Source: Nitrosopumilus sp. K4 (GTDB lineage: Archaea > Thermoproteota > Nitrososphaeria > Nitrososphaerales > Nitrosopumilaceae). From it: a DNA stretch of 64,000 bases. The notes under the pieces were generated by a model. The model did no database searches. It had not been told where the DNA came from and saw only the letters and a list, made by a program, of their open reading frames with translations. The DNA is taken from NCBI RefSeq assembly GCF_018128925.1, contig NZ_CP067007.1, positions 846,164-910,163 on the forward strand, in the 5' to 3' direction. A program made the position numbers and the translations under genes. Positions 36,101-42,608 of this stretch are shown piece by piece. Position 1 is the stretch's first letter. The number at the start of each line of letters is the position of its first letter.

Positions 36101-36445
36101 TCCATTTTTGTCACGCAGTTCAATAGAATCATTTGAATCAGTAAACCAAACAGTTTGATAAGAATATTTTAAGAATTTTCCAGGACCAATGATCGTTCCA
36201 GCAGGGATTGTCATTGTTTTTTTCAAAACAGTGGTGGATGCAATTTCCCATCCACTAACATCAATTTTAGAATCAGTAGGATTGTAAAGCTCAACCCATT
36301 CTGAAATATTTACAGAGTCATCCCCAGGAGGATTTAAGTCAACTTCGTTAATTACGACATGGTCAGGAAAAGATTGAGCACTAGCAGGAATTATGATTAT
36401 TCCTAGAAAAAGTACGGAAAACAGTATAGCAATATTTCTAATCAT
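33170..36445 (-). CDS. Secreted lamin-tail-domain protein with repeated Ig/MG2-like beta domains
   Basis: 1091 residues with a signal peptide (IAILFSVLFLGIIIIPASAQ). Residues ~28-150 form a lamin-tail domain (VVINEVDLNPPGDD, ISEWVELYNPTDSKIDVSGWEI). Then come at least six related beta domains of about 100 residues, each opening with a motif like LxTDKxxYxxGxTVxxxG (for example near residues 285, 380, 490, 615, 735 and 845) and ending with a TFEV/SFxV strand. A final domain carries three Cys-containing stretches (ITCGSFFCGKH and GVCIIGPDLECLV). No membrane anchor at the end. It is probably a cell-surface or adhesive protein. Confidence 0.8.
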   Translation of the reverse strand: MIRNIAILFSVLFLGIIIIPASAQSFPDHVVINEVDLNPPGDDSVNISEWVELYNPTDSKIDVSGWEIASTTVLKKTMTIPAGTIIGPGKFLKYSYQTVWFTDSNDSIELRDKNGVVIDKTPLFADLKNDFSSWQRIYDGYDNDSITDWKFATSNAGSSNGKQTFSEEQQGTYVTLSVDKQHYLFGETAKISGKVSEEVVITYPYFQPEKVILTISGPNYNKIVELYPDMNLNFKTSLNLQKVLGISEGTYNLNVKYAGATSQTSFTVGDKIIETEIVQEGSITLQTDKSVYIPGQTVVLTGTTSKIIPLEGLKFTITNPDGIVIANGNLFPTNGKFTTTVFVSPVKPVYGTYEVIGEYFDKAVKTTFEVSKDVKESVPISLWTDNVAYGLGETVQISGRLNNIWIPSLDLEIIQTKNTLGSTTSTSSFKILDVARIQGDGSFAYSFNIPNEQQRLGDYRITVSKEVGTASKIIHAVVNPDEFVVSDEPLTLQTNKPSYDFGETLILDGFIANPTTRSSFETAVVTVFVLNNDGTPVSIMGVPEGARTTSKDQLVVVPYKLTAIPESSGNFNVKLDINKNAFFEGTYKLKAQYNDLTKIISFDVVDPLKQTGSQTLTLNKEVFGLGEKLLLSGILPPTGQTSVTVSLTKPDGSVRNSGATIEDQRFSWTWTTPISEKPLAIKSEGRSLTVSNYGVYKIEASVPGYSKTIFFKVSSDPENDSLSSTPIFVSTEKSIYNAGEKLKVVGNVIPRQQGDEGLVVPDRVTIRVLSGTFPYKQILESQVYPKVGGSFESLFDLPITVFSEGQYKIHAIYQNKKVESSFGVVNDFTFGSDDDVELLLSADKAEYYPGDVVVLSGKPNKLIYLEKFDVSVIKKSDTEITCGSFFCGKHVGKVTTLRPSPSGSFTYQFPIIDLPSSIGKYEFTVDADFDTKSLPFNVVERPAEMKTPSTIIEKENRITESDVSVTILQKSVDGNNVAPRVFSGSMLTNRVDQADVNLKITSESGVCIIGPDLECLVKESTRKPGQIYEVVEVDGMSLKVRYSGPDVRLEKFDILPESSEEFLSDMTWNVSILKDDQASRFYYKINYKTLE

Positions 36446-36569
36446 CGTAATTGTCTATTTTGAGTCGGTAACAGCCTCATTTTAGAATGAAATTGAGGAA
36501 AAGTTGAGCTAGTTGTTAAAGTCATATATCTTAAGTTATTCAATTTCAGTTTTAAGGTGTGCGTAGGAA

Positions 36570-36824
36570 TCATTCGTTTTGAGAATCACAGTGAGGACAC
36601 CGTTTATTGAATATTTTAGAGCCACATTCAGCACATAGACCTTCCCCAACATCCATCTCTATTGATTTTTTGCGCCTACCAACATAGATTTTGATGCCAA
36701 AATACATTGCAATCACAACCAAAGCAGCATAAATTGGAGCCATGAATGGCAGTAATCCTACCATAAACAACAACAATCCAACTATCAAGAGGATATCTCG
36801 ACGTTCAAATTTCAATTGAATCAA
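36570..36824 (-). CDS. Small membrane protein with C-terminal zinc ribbon, 84 aa
   Basis: A basic N-terminus (MIQLKFERRD), two close hydrophobic helices spanning residues ~12-48, a basic loop (YVGRRKKSIEMD), then a zinc-ribbon tail with CAECGSKIF and RCPHCDSQ (two CxxC pairs). The ribbon should be cytoplasmic. It lies upstream, in transcription, of nothing on this strand for 120 bases. Architecture is common among thaumarchaeal small proteins; function unknown. Confidence 0.65.
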   Translation of the reverse strand: MIQLKFERRDILLIVGLLLFMVGLLPFMAPIYAALVVIAMYFGIKIYVGRRKKSIEMDVGEGLCAECGSKIFNKRCPHCDSQNE

Positions 36825-36849
36825 AATTGGAAAGAATTCATAAAAACGT

Positions 36850-36918
36850 GCCGGAGCTCAGAGCCATTAGTTTTACTTCATCTAAAGTCATTACTCTAAC
36901 TCTTCCTCATTGCTCGGC
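36850..36918 (-). ncRNA. Candidate C/D box sRNA
   Basis: Read leftward, the segment has a 7-bp terminal stem with one bulge: GCCGAGC at 36918-36912 and GCTCCGGC at 36857-36850. Just inside are a box C-like ATGAGGA (36910-36904) and a perfect box D CTGA (36861-36858). Internal D'-like ATGA (36891-36888) and C'-like ATGAAGT (36881-36875) leave guides of 12 and 13 nt and a 6-nt spacer, which is the standard archaeal geometry. A TTTTT run follows the 3' stem, and GTTATTATC at 36940-36948 is a possible promoter. Boxes C, D' and C' each deviate from consensus. It would guide 2'-O-methylation; the target is not identified. Confidence 0.5.
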
Positions 36919-36960
36919 AAGAGTATTAGCATGTGATTTGATAATAACATAATGATTGAG

Positions 36961-37037
36961 TGGTGGGATCGGCGAGATTTGAACGCGCGACCTCTGCGTC
37001 CCAAACGCAGAATCATACCAAGCTAGACCACGATCCC
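36961..37037 (-). tRNA. tRNA-Pro (UGG), CCA encoded
   Basis: A complete cloverleaf can be drawn on the minus strand. The acceptor stem is GGGATCG/CGATCCC, the anticodon stem TCTGCG/CGCAGA with loop TTTGGGA giving anticodon TGG, and the T arm GTTCAAATC. The 3' CCA is encoded (36961-36963) after discriminator A. No intron is present. A TTTAAGC element read in the opposite sense lies 27 nt upstream of the 5' end. Confidence 0.95.
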
Positions 37038-37060
37038 AGTAAATCGTAAAAGTTGCCCAA

Positions 37061-37067
37061 TTTAAGC
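37061..37067 (-). promoter_or_regulatory. TATA-like box for tRNA-Pro
   Basis: Read leftward it is GCTTAAA, centred 27 nt before the tRNA 5' end at 37037. It would fall inside the methionine aminopeptidase frame if that gene began at its first possible TTG (37053). Confidence 0.5.
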
Positions 37068-37080
37068 TTGACAGATAATG

Positions 37081-37088
37081 ATTTTAAA
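37081..37088 (+). promoter_or_regulatory. TATA-like box for methionine aminopeptidase
   Basis: ATTTTAAA is centred about 28 nt before the TTG at 37113. This makes that TTG the likely leaderless start and keeps the promoter separate from the divergent tRNA promoter. Confidence 0.5.
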
Positions 37089-37112
37089 GGCACACAAAAG
37101 AAGACAAAATCA

Positions 37113-38009
37113 TTGCAAACAGATGACTATATCAAAGCAGGTAAAATTGCTGCAGAAGTAAGAGAGAGAGTAAGGGAGAAAAACTGGGTTGGTAAAACAG
37201 TTTATGAAATTTGTGAAGAGGTAGAAGAGGAGATTAGAAAAAGAGGAGCAAAATGCGCATTCCCAGTAAATACAAGTATTAATGAAATTGCAGCACATTA
37301 TACGGCCGAACCAAACGATCCAATAACAATTACTGATTCGGATTTAGTAAAAATTGATCTCGGTGCACAAATTAACGGATACATTGCAGACACTGCTGTG
37401 ACTGTTTGTTATGATCCGCAGTATGATGGGCTAGTGCAAGCAGCAGAGGATGCGCTAAGTAATGCAATGTCAATGATCAAAACAGGTGTTAAGGCAAGTG
37501 ATATCGGTAGAACAATAGAGACAACAATAAAGCAATTAGGATACAAACCCATTGCAAATCTTAGTGGTCATTCATTAGAACAATATACAATTCATGCTGG
37601 AAAATCAATCCCAAACATTTGGTCAATTGGAGGATTTTCATTATCTGAAAACACAGCATACGCATGTGAACCATTTGTTACAACTGAAAACGGCGGAGGT
37701 TTTGTCAGAAATGGACAAATCAAAAACATTTTTGCAATAAATTCTAGAAAGAAAACAAAGAACGAAAAGGCAGATAAACTGCTCGATTTTATTTGGGAAA
37801 ACTTCAACATGCTGCCATTTGCATTAAGATGGATTACCAAAGAATGGGAAGTAAAAGAAGCAAAAGAATTGTTAGAGCACCTAGTAAAGAAAAAAGCAGT
37901 TCAAGCATATCCTGTGCTAATCGAAGTAAATGAACAAAGAGTTGCACAAGCAGAGCACACGTTCATTCCAAATGAAAACGGGGTAACAGTGACAACCGCA
38001 GCAGAATAG
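37113..38009 (+). CDS. map: Methionine aminopeptidase, type II
   Basis: Removes the initiator methionine from new proteins. From TTG 37113 the protein has 298 residues, close to the ~295 of well-studied archaeal enzymes, and begins QTDDYIKAGKIAAEVRERVR. Metal-ligand regions are visible: KIDLGAQINGYIADTAVTV (two Asp), NLSGHSLEQYTIHAGKSIPN (His), CEPFVTTENGGG (Glu) and QAEHTFI (Glu). The frame continues upstream to TTG 37053, only 15 bases from the tRNA gene; the TATA positions favour the later start. Confidence 0.9.
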   Translation: MQTDDYIKAGKIAAEVRERVREKNWVGKTVYEICEEVEEEIRKRGAKCAFPVNTSINEIAAHYTAEPNDPITITDSDLVKIDLGAQINGYIADTAVTVCYDPQYDGLVQAAEDALSNAMSMIKTGVKASDIGRTIETTIKQLGYKPIANLSGHSLEQYTIHAGKSIPNIWSIGGFSLSENTAYACEPFVTTENGGGFVRNGQIKNIFAINSRKKTKNEKADKLLDFIWENFNMLPFALRWITKEWEVKEAKELLEHLVKKKAVQAYPVLIEVNEQRVAQAEHTFIPNENGVTVTTAAE

Positions 38010-38012
38010 AAT

Positions 38013-38195
38013 CTATTTTTCTACGGTTTCACCAAAGATTTTTTCAATGACCATCATACCATCACAAGAATTACATTTGTTTATAGATGAAAACAAGCAA
38101 TCACCTTCCTTGAAACTTCGCTTTCGTTCCATTTTACACGAATTACACTTTTCTAAGGTGTATGGAAGAATTATTTTTTCTTTAGAGAACATCAT
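38013..38195 (-). CDS. Zinc-ribbon mini-protein, 60 aa
   Basis: Starts MMFSKEKIILPYTLEKCNSCK and contains two CxxC pairs, KCNSCKME and KCNSCDGMM, separated by about 20 residues with one more Cys (GDCLF) between. A single zinc ribbon is likely. Its ATG overlaps the TGA of the DUF1512 gene by the four-base ATGA arrangement, so translation is probably coupled. Function unknown. Confidence 0.7.
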   Translation of the reverse strand: MMFSKEKIILPYTLEKCNSCKMERKRSFKEGDCLFSSINKCNSCDGMMVIEKIFGETVEK

Positions 38196-39337
38196 TGTGG
38201 AACTCCTATAGTATTTCCAACTCCAATTAGCAAAACAGATTGTCCAGGCTTTGTATTATCTTGAATCATTTCATATACTTGAGAGCGCACATTGTCGGCT
38301 TTGTCTGCAATTTCTTTGGTCATCAAATTAATTGCTTCTTTAACAGATTGTTTAATGACTATTGCAAAAATAGGAATTTTATTTTTGGATGCAATTTCTT
38401 CAATTTGATAGCGTTCAGTTCCAATCCCACCAATGGCAGCTCCAAATCCCTGTGCAACTGTTGCAGAATCTTCTCCCTCCATCTTTAATGCAGCATCAAC
38501 CATAATGATAAGATCAAGTTTATTTTCAGAAACAATTTTTTCAACAGCATCTCCAGGTCTTCCAACAGTAGAACCAGGACCTTCAGCTTTTAACAAAAAT
38601 AATTTTCTTCCTTCATATTCTGTTTGAGACAATACTGTTTGGAATGCAGCAGATTTTTTTTCAGTATTTAACATCATTTTACCAACAACCATAGGACCAA
38701 TTCCGTCACCTACAGGTTGGCCAAGTTTAAAAGCAGATATTGCTTTGTGGATTGCTTCGGCTTCTTCCATTATAAAAGGAAGTATCATTTGCAAGGGCAA
38801 AATTAATGGATAGTTGTTTTGTTTTTTTGCAGTTAAAAACAGATGATTGATTACTTTGTAAATCATTTGCAATGAAGTGGCAATTTCAAGTAAAGTTTGA
38901 ACTTTGGTTAATTCAAATTCATCTGTATCAGGAGACAAGGATTTTACATGTTCTCTTGAAAAATCTTCTCTAGACCTTACAATATGTCTCACTTTTTCAA
39001 CAATTCCATTAGGATCCATATCAACAGGCATAATTGTAAAATAATCTAAGAATCTGTCAATTTTTTCAGTAGGATCATTTTTTGGTTTCATAGATTTTTT
39101 TACATAATCTATAAGTTCAGTACGCGATTCGTTTTTGTACAATTCCAATTTTTTAATTGATTTTTTGATTTCACCAGATGTCACTTGAAGTTGAATCCTC
39201 TGACCATAGAAAATGAAAATGAAAATTGGAATTATCCAGATTAACATCATTAAAGGATTAGTATCATCACCAAATCCAAAAAATTGATCAATGTCAAAAT
39301 TACTAAAATCCAATAACTCAGCGATCGTTGGATCCAA
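38192..39337 (-). CDS. DUF1512-family archaeal protein
   Basis: 381 residues: an acidic N-terminus, one membrane helix (MMLIWIIPIFIFIFYGQRIQ, near 30-48), a helical middle (RFLDYFTIMPVDMDPNGIVEKVRHIVRSREDF), and a C-terminal alpha/beta domain (LLKAEGPGSTVGRPGDAVEKI, IIMVDAALKMEGEDSATVAQG). This matches the archaeal DUF1512 family as I recall it; the C-terminal domain looks like a nucleotide- or metal-binding Rossmann-type fold. Function unknown. It forms a coupled pair with the zinc-ribbon gene downstream. Confidence 0.75.
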   Translation of the reverse strand: MDPTIAELLDFSNFDIDQFFGFGDDTNPLMMLIWIIPIFIFIFYGQRIQLQVTSGEIKKSIKKLELYKNESRTELIDYVKKSMKPKNDPTEKIDRFLDYFTIMPVDMDPNGIVEKVRHIVRSREDFSREHVKSLSPDTDEFELTKVQTLLEIATSLQMIYKVINHLFLTAKKQNNYPLILPLQMILPFIMEEAEAIHKAISAFKLGQPVGDGIGPMVVGKMMLNTEKKSAAFQTVLSQTEYEGRKLFLLKAEGPGSTVGRPGDAVEKIVSENKLDLIIMVDAALKMEGEDSATVAQGFGAAIGGIGTERYQIEEIASKNKIPIFAIVIKQSVKEAINLMTKEIADKADNVRSQVYEMIQDNTKPGQSVLLIGVGNTIGVPQ

Positions 39338-39430
39338 ATTAAATCATTCGTCACAGTACCAGAAAAGACTAGTTTTGATGCCAAAAACTGTAAAAAATCT
39401 GTACTGGAAGGTGAAAAAATGGCGAGTGCT

Positions 39431-39439
39431 TTTATTATA
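39431..39439 (+). promoter_or_regulatory. TATA-like box for the TBP gene
   Basis: TTTATTATA is centred about 28 nt before the ATG at 39463, giving a leaderless or nearly leaderless transcript for TBP itself. Confidence 0.45.
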
Positions 39440-39462
39440 GTTCAGATAGAAAAAATCTGAAT

Positions 39463-40023
39463 ATGCCACAAACAAAACCTATTGTAAGCGTGGAAAATGT
39501 AGTAGCCTCAGCTTCTGTAGATCAAAAAATGGATTTGAATGAGATTACCAGAACATTTCCAGACGTAGAATATCATCCTGATCAGTTTCCAGGACTTGTA
39601 TTTAGATTAAAAAGTCCAAAAACTGCAACGCTGATTTTTACTTCAGGTAAAATGGTATGTACTGGTTCTAAATCAGAAGAAATGGCAAGAAAAGCAGTAA
39701 AGACAGTTGTTCAAAAACTTCGAAAAGGCGGCATTAAAGTAAAAAAAGACGCCGTAGTTGAAATTCAAAATATCGTAGCTTCAATTAACTTGGGTGGAAA
39801 AATTCACCTAGAGCAAGCTGCCAGAACACTTCCAAGAAGTATGTATGAACCAGAGCAATTTCCAGGACTCATCCACAGAATGTTAGATCCAAAAACAGTC
39901 ATTTTGTTATTCTCGTCAGGAAAACTTGTCTGTACAGGAGCTAAAAAAGAACCAGATGTTTACAGATCAGTAAACAACTTACATGCACTATTAGAAGAAA
40001 AAGACCTAATGATCTATGACTAA
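39463..40023 (+). CDS. tbp: TATA-box-binding protein (TBP)
   Basis: 186 residues built as the usual internal duplication. Repeat 1 (VSVENVVASASVDQKMDLNE, YHPDQFPGLVFRLKSPKTATLIFTSGKMVCTGSKS) and repeat 2 (VEIQNIVASINLGGKIHLEQ, YEPEQFPGLIHRMLDPKTVILLFSSGKLVCTGAK) make the saddle that bends the TATA box. It lacks the acidic C-terminal tail of some archaeal TBPs. It is a partner of TFB, encoded at 24886. Confidence 0.96.
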   Translation: MPQTKPIVSVENVVASASVDQKMDLNEITRTFPDVEYHPDQFPGLVFRLKSPKTATLIFTSGKMVCTGSKSEEMARKAVKTVVQKLRKGGIKVKKDAVVEIQNIVASINLGGKIHLEQAARTLPRSMYEPEQFPGLIHRMLDPKTVILLFSSGKLVCTGAKKEPDVYRSVNNLHALLEEKDLMIYD

Positions 40024-40172
40024 TCATAGGTCAAAACCCAATTTCATTCATTTTCTCTTTTAAATAAAAAATCAGTATATAACTAAACTAAATCTTTTAT
40101 ACAAATTTTGTAATCAGATGCATCCAATTCAGAAAAAATGATTCCCAAAGAATCTACTTTGAAAATATGGAT

Positions 40173-40198
40173 AAAGGGAGGTAAGTTGGACTCCCTTT
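40173..40198. other. Perfect 8-bp hairpin between TBP and a convergent gene
   Basis: AAAGGGAG and CTCCCTTT, separated by a 10-base loop, form a perfect inverted repeat nine bases past the stop of the leftward tRNA-binding gene. Upstream, TTTTATAC at 40095-40102 could be a promoter for a short rightward RNA ending here. It may be a transcription-ending or RNA-stabilising structure, or the end of a small RNA. A 22-codon frame (40138-40206) covers it but is probably chance. Confidence 0.4.
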
Positions 40199-40206
40199 CA
40201 AATTAA

Positions 40207-40533
40207 TTACTTTATTGGGCTTCCTAACGGAACATCTTCAACAACAGTAAGCCAGTATGGCTTATCATCAACATCAGCTGCTAACAACATTGCATTTGAT
40301 TCAACACCAGCCATTGTTTTTGGTTCCAAGTTTGCAATAACAATTACAGTTTTTCCAACAATGTCTTCAGGTTGATAATATTGTGCACCACCAATAATGA
40401 CGTCACGTTTTTCATCACCCAAATCAATAGTCCCTTTAACAATTCTAGACTTTCCAGGTATGGGTTCAGTTGAAACAATTTTTGCAACACGAAGGTCTAA
40501 CTTTGCAAAATCATCATAAGTTACTGTTGTCAT
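40207..40533 (-). CDS. tRNA-binding-domain protein (MetRS beta/EMAP II-like)
   Basis: 108 residues forming a single OB-fold tRNA-binding domain: YDDFAKLDLRVAKIVSTEPIPGKSR, RDVIIGGAQYYQPEDIVGKTVIVIANLEP and MAGVESNAMLLAAD. In bacteria and many archaea this is the C-terminal part of methionyl-tRNA synthetase; here it stands alone, as the archaeal beta subunit often does. It should raise tRNA affinity of MetRS in trans. MetG itself is not in the window. Confidence 0.88.
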   Translation of the reverse strand: MTTVTYDDFAKLDLRVAKIVSTEPIPGKSRIVKGTIDLGDEKRDVIIGGAQYYQPEDIVGKTVIVIANLEPKTMAGVESNAMLLAADVDDKPYWLTVVEDVPLGSPIK

Positions 40534-40572
40534 GATTACCCCAAAGTTTTCCTGTTAAAATGAATTTCGAAT

Positions 40573-40875
40573 TTACAAAAGATCTTTTTTTTGTATTCCA
40601 CTTGTTTCAATATCATATTTTAGTGCTGCAGGAAGCTCTTGATACTTTTTGTTCACAAGAGCAACAATTTGATCTTCAGGCACATTTACTTTTTTTAGTA
40701 ACTTTCCGCGTTGATGAGCAAAAGCATTTTTCCAAAAGCCCGCACCATCAAAGGTTCCAATTTTTGGCATGTATTTTGAAGGTTTCATTTTTTTAGTGTA
40801 AGTGACTGTGACGGAAGTTTGGCAAATGCCATTAGAACTGGAGTTACGGTTCCGGATTTTAGGCAAATTGCCCAT
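40573..40875 (-). CDS. Hypothetical basic protein, about 100 aa
   Basis: From ATG 40875 the protein begins MGNLPKIRNRNSSSNGICQT, with a conserved-looking core KIGTFDGAGFWKNAFAHQRGK and helices ending IQKKDLL. A GTG one codon earlier, or an ATG at 40788 giving 71 residues, are possible alternatives. A palindromic-looking AATATATTTAAT at 40907-40915 lies about 33-35 nt upstream, slightly too far for a leaderless start, so the start is uncertain. Basic and cytosolic; no family recognised. Confidence 0.55.
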   Translation of the reverse strand: MGNLPKIRNRNSSSNGICQTSVTVTYTKKMKPSKYMPKIGTFDGAGFWKNAFAHQRGKLLKKVNVPEDQIVALVNKKYQELPAALKYDIETSGIQKKDLL

Positions 40876-40938
40876 CACAGTCTATTTCTAACAAACTAGG
40901 AATCTAATATATTTAATGCGGAATTAACGTGTGTAGAG

Positions 40939-41355
40939 ATGGCAATAATTGAAACATCAATCCAAATAAACGCCCCAGTGGAAAAAGTTTGGGAAATAGT
41001 ATCAGATATTGACAGTGAGCCAAAGTTTTGGAAGGGGACTAAAGAAACCAAGACCATTTCAAAAGAAGGAAACACCATCAAAAGAGAGATCACAATTGCA
41101 TTTAGAGATCAAAAATGCATGCAAGAAGTAATCATGAAACCAAAAGAAAAGATTGAGGCCGTATTTACAAAGGGGATTATCAAAGGAACAAAAACACTCA
41201 ACATCATACCTCAAGATGGGAAAACAAACCTAGAGGCAGTTTGGGATATCAAATTAACAGGAATGATGAGTATGTTTACAGGAATGATTAAAAACCACAT
41301 TAAAAGCGGAACCGAGCAGGCATTGCAAAATATCAAAGAAGAAGCAGAGATGTAA
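40939..41355 (+). CDS. SRPBCC/CoxG-like lipid- or ligand-binding protein
   Basis: 138 residues with the START/polyketide-cyclase-like opening IETSIQINAPVEKVWEIVSDIDSEPKFWKG, a central set of beta strands (KTISKEGNTIKREITIAF), and the long C-terminal helix HIKSGTEQALQNIKEEAE. The fold makes a hydrophobic pocket. AATATATTT about 28 nt upstream supports the ATG at 40939. The next gene, a glycosyltransferase, starts four bases after the stop, so lipid binding for a membrane glycolipid pathway is a possible link. Confidence 0.8.
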   Translation: MAIIETSIQINAPVEKVWEIVSDIDSEPKFWKGTKETKTISKEGNTIKREITIAFRDQKCMQEVIMKPKEKIEAVFTKGIIKGTKTLNIIPQDGKTNLEAVWDIKLTGMMSMFTGMIKNHIKSGTEQALQNIKEEAEM

Positions 41356-41359
41356 TTTC

Positions 41360-42568
41360 ATGGAACTTGCAGTAGATATTTTCAACTATGTTTTCACTTC
41401 GATAATGATTGGAATTGCAGTAGCATGGATGTTTTTAATAAAATCAATGCTAGATTCTTTTAGACATACGCCGTATTTAGATAAGTTTGAAAAAACAAAC
41501 GACACCACCCCAAAAGTTTCAATCATTCTTCCAGCAAGAAACGAGGAAGAGCATATTGGAAAATGTCTAGAATCATTGATCAATCAAAATTATAAAAACT
41601 ATGAAATAATTGTAATTAATGATTCATCAGAAGACAATACAGAAAAAATAATTTCAGAGTATGGAAAAAAAGATTCCAAAATAATTCATGTCAATGCACA
41701 ACCAAAACCAGAAGGATGGATGGGGAAAAACTGGGCATGTATGGAAGGATACAAAAAAGCAACAGGAGAGTTGTTGTTATTTACAGATGCAGACACGAAA
41801 CACAAAGAGACAGTGATTTCACTTGCAGTTGCACATTTGCTTTCATTTGATCTTGATGCTTTGTCAGTTATTCCAAAAATGCTCTCATTTGATTTTTGGA
41901 CAAAAATTACACTGCCAATGATATCCACATTTCTTCACACAAGATTTTCCGCTCTCAAGGTTAATGATCCAGCAAAAAATACAGGGTATTTTTTTGGAAG
42001 TTTCTTCATAATTAAGAAAAAAACATACGACGAGGTTGGAACTCATGAAGGGGTAAAACAAGAAATCATAGAAGATGGGGCACTAGGAAAAAAAGTCAAA
42101 GAACAAGGATACAAAATAAAGATGGTAAGAGGAGAACACCTAATCAGCGCTGTTTGGGCAAGAGACAGAACAACGCTGTGGAATGCATTAAAGCGTTTGA
42201 TGATACCGCTTTATCTGCAGAGTGGAGGAATTGCCATAGGAATTTTCTTTGCAGTATTGTTTTTGCTTTTTATGCCATTTCCATTTACAATATACTCTGC
42301 AGTTTTTGCATTAGATTCTATTTCATTTTCAGTATTATTTGCAACGTCTACATTATCATCAATTCTGATCTACACAGGTTCTGTAATCGAAGTCAAAAAG
42401 GCGTTATTTTTGAAACTGAAATATTCAGTATTTGCACCAATTGGAAGTCTTGTTGTTGTTTTTGGATTTTTGGCAGGGTTGGTTCAAGCAAAAAGTTCTT
42501 CATCAGTATCATGGAGAGGGCGCAGTTATTCAATGAAGGATCATGTTCAAAGTTCAATCAGCGTATAG
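41360..42568 (+). CDS. Family 2 glycosyltransferase with membrane helices
   Basis: 402 residues: an N-terminal membrane helix, a GT-A domain with PKVSIILPARNEEEHIGKCL near residue 50, VINDSSEDNT, the DxD-type FTDADTKH near 140, and the acceptor/catalytic QEIIEDGALG near 235, then three C-terminal helices. The plan resembles HpnB-like and carotenoid glycosyltransferases that act on membrane lipids. It is the second gene of an operon with the CoxG-like protein. Donor and acceptor are unknown. Confidence 0.85.
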   Translation: MELAVDIFNYVFTSIMIGIAVAWMFLIKSMLDSFRHTPYLDKFEKTNDTTPKVSIILPARNEEEHIGKCLESLINQNYKNYEIIVINDSSEDNTEKIISEYGKKDSKIIHVNAQPKPEGWMGKNWACMEGYKKATGELLLFTDADTKHKETVISLAVAHLLSFDLDALSVIPKMLSFDFWTKITLPMISTFLHTRFSALKVNDPAKNTGYFFGSFFIIKKKTYDEVGTHEGVKQEIIEDGALGKKVKEQGYKIKMVRGEHLISAVWARDRTTLWNALKRLMIPLYLQSGGIAIGIFFAVLFLLFMPFPFTIYSAVFALDSISFSVLFATSTLSSILIYTGSVIEVKKALFLKLKYSVFAPIGSLVVVFGFLAGLVQAKSSSSVSWRGRSYSMKDHVQSSISV

Positions 42569-42608
42569 TAGTGAGCCTTTTATATAAAAAATAAAAAACT
42601 AGAATCGC

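Noticed and set aside
40138-40206. 22-codon rightward frame (MIPKESTLKIWIKGGKLDS...) before the tRNA-binding gene
   Set aside because: Very short, and its second half is the perfect hairpin, which better fits an RNA structure than a peptide. Kept only as part of the small-RNA hypothesis.
42154-42594. 146-codon rightward frame overlapping the glycosyltransferase gene
   Set aside because: It is a +1-type shadow of the membrane-helix region, while the glycosyltransferase frame is continuous to its stop at 42568 with good membrane segments.
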